NCBI RefSeq assembly: GCF_002846415.1
Contig: NZ_PJMX01000001.1
Location: 7,750,001 to 7,814,000, forward strand
DNA length: 64,000 nt
Source: Streptomyces sp. TLI_146
GTDB taxonomy: Bacteria > Actinomycetota > Actinomycetes > Streptomycetales > Streptomycetaceae
Direction: 5' to 3'
Under the pieces are notes generated by a model that saw only the letters and a list, made by a program, of their open reading frames with translations, was not told where the DNA came from and did no database searches. Positions 60,769 to 64,000 of the stretch are shown piece by piece; the stretch's first letter is position 1; each line of letters starts with the position of its first letter. Made by a program: the position numbers and the translations under genes.

Positions 60769-61902
60769 TCAGCGGCAGAGCGCCACCAGTTCCGTACCGG
60801 CCAGCAGGAAGGCGCCGACGCCGAAGTCCGCCGTGGTGTCGTACGTGACGGGCCGGCTGGAGTCGGGGCGGTCGCCGACGCCCTGGACATAGCCGAGGAA
60901 GCCGTCGGGGTGTACCGCGGTGGAGACGAGGCCGCGCCAGGCACGGGCGGCGACGGGGAGGAAGTCCGCGCGGGAGACGAGCCCGGCCCGTACCGCGTGG
61001 GCGGTCGCATAGGTGAAGAAGGACGTGCCGCTGGTCTCCGGGCCGGGGAAGTGGCCGGGGTCGGCGAGGTTCACGTTCCAGAAGCCGTCGGGGCGCTGGA
61101 CCCGGCGGACGGCGGTGAGCAGGCGCACCAGCGTCTCGCGGTACTCGGGCACCCACGGGTCCTGCGGGGGCAGCGCCTTGAGGGTCTTCACATGGGCGCC
61201 GGCGACCCAGCCGTTGCCGCGCGACCAGACGACGGGCCTGCCCGAGGGCGAGGTGATCGCGCCGGGCAGGCCGGGGGCGAACCGCTTGTCGCGGAACCAC
61301 AGGCCGCTCGCCGCGTCGTACAGACCGGGGCCGCCCTCGGTGCGCTTGGTGTGGGTGTAGAGGCGGTGGAGCTTGTCGGTGTACGCGGTGTCCCGGCGCA
61401 GCACGCCGAGCCGGGCGAACGGCGGCATCGCCATGTGCAGCGCGTCCGCCCACCACCAGTCGTCGTCCTTGGCGGGACGGTCGACGGCGGTCATGCGGTG
61501 CAGGCACTCCTCGATGGCCGCGATCTTCGACGGCTCGGGTTCCAGGCGGTGGAGGTCGAGGTAGGTCTGCCCGGCGCACTGGTTGTCCGCGTGCCGGGTG
61601 GTCACACCGCCGATGAGGCCGTACGCATGGCTCTCGGCCCAGTTCCGTGCGTACGTGAGGTAGCGGGCGTCGCCGGTCAGCCGGTGCAGTGCCATGAGGC
61701 CGCTGAAGAACGTGGCCCGGGCCCAGCCGTTGTCACCGGGGTCGGTGTGCGTCGCCAGCCAGTGGTCGGCGACCCTCCGAAGGACGGCCACGATCTCGTA
61801 CTCGGACGGGAGGCCGCTGTGGGCGTCTGCCGCGGAGGGTGCCGTGAAGGGGGTCGCGGTCGCCAACACGGCACTTGCTGCGAGCAGTTGACGACGATTC
61901 AT
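60769..61902 (-). CDS. Secreted GH88/GH105-type unsaturated glycuronyl hydrolase
   Basis: The 377-residue protein has a signal peptide (RRQLLAASAVLATATPFTAPSAADA) and an (alpha/alpha)6-barrel with DDWWWADALHMAMPPFARLG (paired Asp), RDKRFAP, VVWSRGNGWVAGA and PDGFWNVNLADPGHFPGPETSGTSFF (broken here at 20 when quoted as PDGFWNVNLADP). These match GH105, which removes unsaturated galacturonyl residues from rhamnogalacturonan oligomers. AGAGGTG precedes the ATG. It would act on pectin fragments outside the cell. Confidence 0.88.
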   Translation of the reverse strand: MNRRQLLAASAVLATATPFTAPSAADAHSGLPSEYEIVAVLRRVADHWLATHTDPGDNGWARATFFSGLMALHRLTGDARYLTYARNWAESHAYGLIGGVTTRHADNQCAGQTYLDLHRLEPEPSKIAAIEECLHRMTAVDRPAKDDDWWWADALHMAMPPFARLGVLRRDTAYTDKLHRLYTHTKRTEGGPGLYDAASGLWFRDKRFAPGLPGAITSPSGRPVVWSRGNGWVAGAHVKTLKALPPQDPWVPEYRETLVRLLTAVRRVQRPDGFWNVNLADPGHFPGPETSGTSFFTYATAHAVRAGLVSRADFLPVAARAWRGLVSTAVHPDGFLGYVQGVGDRPDSSRPVTYDTTADFGVGAFLLAGTELVALCR

Positions 61903-62111
61903 CCTCGGGCACCTCTCCATCCGTGGGGTTCCGTATCCTGCACGGGAATCAGAGGTGTGTCCACGGGGCGCGGGCGAGAGGGCTTCCCCGGGTGGCGCGC
62001 GTGACGCGGGTGCGCGGCGCGTGTCACCCTTGGCCGTCTGTGCAGGCCCTGGTCACGGGGCCGGGGGCCGGTGGTGGCCGGTCCGGGGAACCGATTCCTG
62101 GAGTAGGGCTG

Positions 62112-63053
62112 TTGCTGCATCTGCGTCTGAACGTGCCCGCCGATCTGACCGACGAGGTGGTGCGGACCCTGGAGGCCACGGTGGGCACCGCCCATCTGGC
62201 CGTCGTCCCGGGCGCCTCCCGCAACCCCGCGGGCGATCTGGTGCTGTGCGACGTCGCCCGCGAGGCCGGGGACGAACTCCTCGGCGACCTGCGGGCCCTC
62301 GGTCTCGACCGGTCCGGGGCGATCGCCGTCGAGAACATCGACCTGTCGCTGTCCAAGCGCGCCGAGAAGGCCGAGGCGGAGGCCCCGGGCGAGGGCGTGG
62401 ACGCGGTGCTCTGGGAGCAACTGACGGACGCCACCCACGAGGAGTCGACGCTCACGGTCACCTATGTGGCGTTCCTGGCGATCGCCACGATGCTCGCGGC
62501 GTGCGGTGTGATGCTCGACAACGCCATTCTGATCGTGGGCGCGATGGCGGTCGGTCCCGAGTTCGGGCCGCTGGCCGGGATCTCCACGGCGCTCGTCCAG
62601 CGTGCGCCCGGACTGGTGTGGCGCTCGCTCACCGCGCTGGTGGTGGGCTTCGCCGCGGCCATGGTGCTGACGGCCGGATTCGGCTGGCTCCTGGACCAGG
62701 TGGGGCTCTTCGACAAGGCCATGCTGGAGGCGGACCGCCCGAACACCGCGTTCATCTGGAAGCCGGACTGGATGTCGTTCGTCGTGGCCTTCCTGGCGGG
62801 TGTCGCCGGAACCCTCTCGCTCACCTCGGCCAAGTCCGGGGCGCTGATCGGGGTCGCCATCTCGGTGACCACGGTCCCGGCGGCGGCCAACGCCGCCATG
62901 GCGTTCACCTACAAGGAGTACGCCCAGACCTGGGGCTCCAGCGGTCAGCTCCTCGCCAACCTGGGCGGGATCGTCCTCGCGGGCGTCCTCACCCTGCTCA
63001 CCCAGAAGTCACTCCTGGCGAGCGTGCGCCGACGCCGTACACCGACGCGCTGA
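62112..63053 (+). CDS. DUF389 membrane protein
   Basis: The 313-residue protein starts at TTG 62112 with GGAG eight bases upstream, giving MLHLRLNVPADLTDEVV, the usual DUF389 beginning. A soluble N-terminal ACT-like part (about 1-105) is followed by six membrane segments, with VAFLAIATMLAACGVMLDN, AILIVGAMAVGPEFGPLAGI and SLTSAKSGALIGVAISVTTV. Function of the family is not settled. An earlier start would add a low-complexity run. It is divergent from the GH105 gene. Confidence 0.85.
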   Translation: MLHLRLNVPADLTDEVVRTLEATVGTAHLAVVPGASRNPAGDLVLCDVAREAGDELLGDLRALGLDRSGAIAVENIDLSLSKRAEKAEAEAPGEGVDAVLWEQLTDATHEESTLTVTYVAFLAIATMLAACGVMLDNAILIVGAMAVGPEFGPLAGISTALVQRAPGLVWRSLTALVVGFAAAMVLTAGFGWLLDQVGLFDKAMLEADRPNTAFIWKPDWMSFVVAFLAGVAGTLSLTSAKSGALIGVAISVTTVPAAANAAMAFTYKEYAQTWGSSGQLLANLGGIVLAGVLTLLTQKSLLASVRRRRTPTR

Positions 63054-63117
63054 GGATCCGTGCCGCGTGGCGCGGGGCGGGGGCAGACCGTCGCTCCCGC
63101 GCCACACGTGAGGCCGG

Positions 63118-63564
63118 TCAGTACGTCTCGTGGTGACCCTTCTTGGACCAGCCCGCCGAGTCGCAGTCGTGCTCGTAGTACGAGCCCTTGTTGGCGTTGC
63201 TGCCCGCCGCCGTGTGGCAGCTCTTCTTGTAGCCGCCGTCCTCGCCGTGGCCGCGGCCGTAGTTGTCATCGTGGTCGCGGCGGTGGTCGCGACCGTAGCC
63301 GTGGTCACGGTCGCGGCCGTAGTCGCGGCCGTACTTGTCGTTGTGGTCCCGGCCGTACTTGTCGTCGTGGTCGCGCCCGTAGTCGCGGCCGTGGTCGCGC
63401 CCGTACTTGTCGTCGTGGTCGCGGCCGTAGTCACGCCCGTGGTCACGGCCGTAGCTGTCCTTGCGGCAGTGGTCGTCGTTGTCGTGGGCGAGCGCGGCCG
63501 ACGCGCCGCCGAAGACGATGCCGACAGTCAGGACGCTGGCGGTGATCGTGGTGCGCAAACGCAT
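63118..63564 (-). CDS. Secreted YGRDH-repeat protein
   Basis: The 148-residue protein has a signal peptide (cleavage after ALA, residue 26). A disordered tract at about 38-104 is built from YGRDH and DHDDKYGRDH units, almost entirely Tyr, Gly, Arg, Asp, His and Lys. A short tail carries Cys116 and Cys134; Cys33 precedes the repeats. GAGGAG lies before the ATG. The His/Asp richness suggests metal binding or phase-separating surface material, which is inference. I know no named family. It is divergent from the graspetide precursor. Confidence 0.75.
   Translation of the reverse strand: MRLRTTITASVLTVGIVFGGASAALAHDNDDHCRKDSYGRDHGRDYGRDHDDKYGRDHGRDYGRDHDDKYGRDHNDKYGRDYGRDRDHGYGRDHRRDHDDNYGRGHGEDGGYKKSCHTAAGSNANKGSYYEHDCDSAGWSKKGHHETY
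63236..63450. repeat. Degenerate tandem coding repeat
   Basis: Units of about 15-30 bases with the core gtggtcgcg(g/c)ccgta recur through the gene and encode the YGRDH motifs. The reading frame is kept throughout. Confidence 0.6.
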
Positions 63565-63650
63565 AAGTGCTCCTCTGAGTGGGAGGGGATGATGACGTCC
63601 TCAGCGATCACCGATATGGGCGGTGGCGAAACCTGAGTTCACCCGACTGC

Positions 63651-63676
63651 CCGGTGTGTGACTACCGGTGTGTGAC
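63651..63676. repeat. 12-bp direct repeat upstream of the graspetide precursor
   Basis: CCGGTGTGTGAC occurs at 63651-63662 and 63665-63676, 14 bases apart, in the divergent region between the YGRDH gene and the precursor peptide gene. It is a candidate regulator site. Confidence 0.5.
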
Positions 63677-63777
63677 GTCCTTCACGTCTATGTGGCGGAA
63701 CGTGATGAATTCCTTACAGGGGCACTACGTACAGGTGTGCACAAGGCTCGGCATGACGTTTCTGCGGGAGGTTCCTC

Positions 63778-63969
63778 ATGAGGCCGTTCACTCTGCGTTA
63801 CACGGTGCCGCATGAGCCGGAGGCGGTGGCGGTCCCCTACCGCTTCGACGCCTCGCGGCAGTTGAACGTGCTACCAGACGGGCGTCCCGCGGTGGCCGAC
63901 CGCGCGGTGCTCAGGGCGACCGGGACCACCGCGTCCACCGCCGGTTCCCAGACCCATTTCGACGACTGA
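63778..63969 (+). CDS. Putative ATP-grasp-modified RiPP (graspetide) precursor, TgmA-like
   Basis: The 63-residue peptide has the layout of the actinobacterial ATP-grasp target family (TIGR04186 type). MRPFTLRYTVP is at the N-terminus, with YRFDASRQLNVLPDGRPAV as the conserved leader block. A C-terminal core is rich in Thr/Ser and ends in acids: TGTTASTAGSQTHFDD (T48, T50, T51, S53, T54, S57, T59; D62, D63). In the known system an ATP-grasp enzyme links side-chain carboxylates to hydroxyls, making omega-esters. GGGAGG lies before the ATG. The next frame begins 15 bases after the stop. Confidence 0.85.
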   Translation: MRPFTLRYTVPHEPEAVAVPYRFDASRQLNVLPDGRPAVADRAVLRATGTTASTAGSQTHFDD

Positions 63970-63984
63970 CGGCCCGGCAGTCGG

Positions 63985-64000
63985 ATGACGGTTCTCATCC
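63985..64000 (+). CDS. Start of a probable ATP-grasp peptide maturase (TgmB-like), truncated
   Basis: Only the first five codons, MTVLI, are inside the window, starting 15 bases after the precursor stop. Graspetide ligases of this family often begin MTVLIL, and the position directly after the precursor is the expected one. The identity rests on context, not on the five residues. Confidence 0.5.

Noticed and set aside
60503..60892. Plus-strand 129-codon frame
   Set aside because: It crosses an AT-rich promoter region and runs into the GH105 gene antisense, with atypical codon use and no domain.
63236..63450. Possible CRISPR array
   Set aside because: The repeats vary in length, keep one reading frame and encode YGRDH units; there are no unique spacers.
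63130..63636. Plus-strand Val/Ala-rich frame that looks like a membrane protein
   Set aside because: It is the antisense reading of the YGRDH repeats. The run of Val and Ala comes from the repeated codons, and the minus strand has a signal peptide and ribosome site.

Overview
The window looks like chromosomal DNA of a Streptomyces-type actinomycete. Base composition is very GC-rich, and third codon positions are almost always G or C. GTG and TTG starts are common, and regulators, secreted enzymes and lipoproteins are abundant. I see about 55 protein genes, one c-di-AMP (ydaO-type) riboswitch and many strong hairpins. I see no rRNA, no complete tRNA, no CRISPR array, no insertion sequence and no prophage. 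This reads as a chromosome-arm or accessory stretch rich in catabolic and regulatory genes.

Layout. 1-9.1 kb: a truncated seven-repeat propeller protein; a DeoR repressor coupled to a NUDIX hydrolase; an MmpS-like protein; an AraC regulator next to a secreted intradiol dioxygenase with a carbohydrate-binding tail; an aldo/keto reductase; a riboswitch-controlled LysM/transglycosylase; and a TetR/DUF2993 pair with a clear operator. 9.2-16.7 kb: a Rossmann oxidoreductase, a GH16-like glucanase, a cold-shock protein with an attenuator-like leader, a DEAD-box helicase, a self-regulated ABC transporter/GntR operon with a long palindromic operator over its promoter, and nitronate monooxygenase. 17-31.4 kb: a methyltransferase-like protein, a DUF4232 lipoprotein, a sulfite-oxidase-type molybdoenzyme, a flavoprotein oxidase, a SpoIIE phosphatase / MoxR / VWA group, a large lipoprotein, an SDR, an amidase and a maleylpyruvate-isomerase-like protein. 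31.5-42.6 kb: secreted hydrolases (tripeptidyl-aminopeptidase-like, subtilisin with a P-domain, an endonuclease/phosphatase-fold protein, a glycosidase-like lipoprotein), a GlxA-type regulator, a cupin, an ATP-grasp ligase and a polysaccharide deacetylase.

42.5-64 kb: an overlooked 53-residue gene; a large HTH-membrane-propeller protein divergent from an RpiR regulator; a YfcC-type permease coupled to an M20 peptidase; a LacI repressor divergent from a GH92 alpha-mannosidase with two operators between them; a second aminopeptidase-like hydrolase; a SIS sugar-phosphate protein; an amino-acid permease; a GH105-like hydrolase; a DUF389 membrane protein; and a secreted YGRDH-repeat protein. At the right edge is a 63-residue peptide that matches the ATP-grasp-modified RiPP (graspetide, TgmA-like) precursor pattern. 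It is followed 15 bases later by what looks like the first five codons (MTVLI) of its ATP-grasp ligase, which is cut off by the window end.

Common themes are extracellular polysaccharide and peptide breakdown under local repressors (LacI-GH92, AraC-dioxygenase, DeoR-NUDIX, RpiR near the YfcC/M20 pair), cell-wall remodelling under c-di-AMP, and cold/RNA functions (Csp plus DEAD-box helicase). The graspetide locus is the best candidate for an undescribed natural-product system, but only its precursor is complete here.
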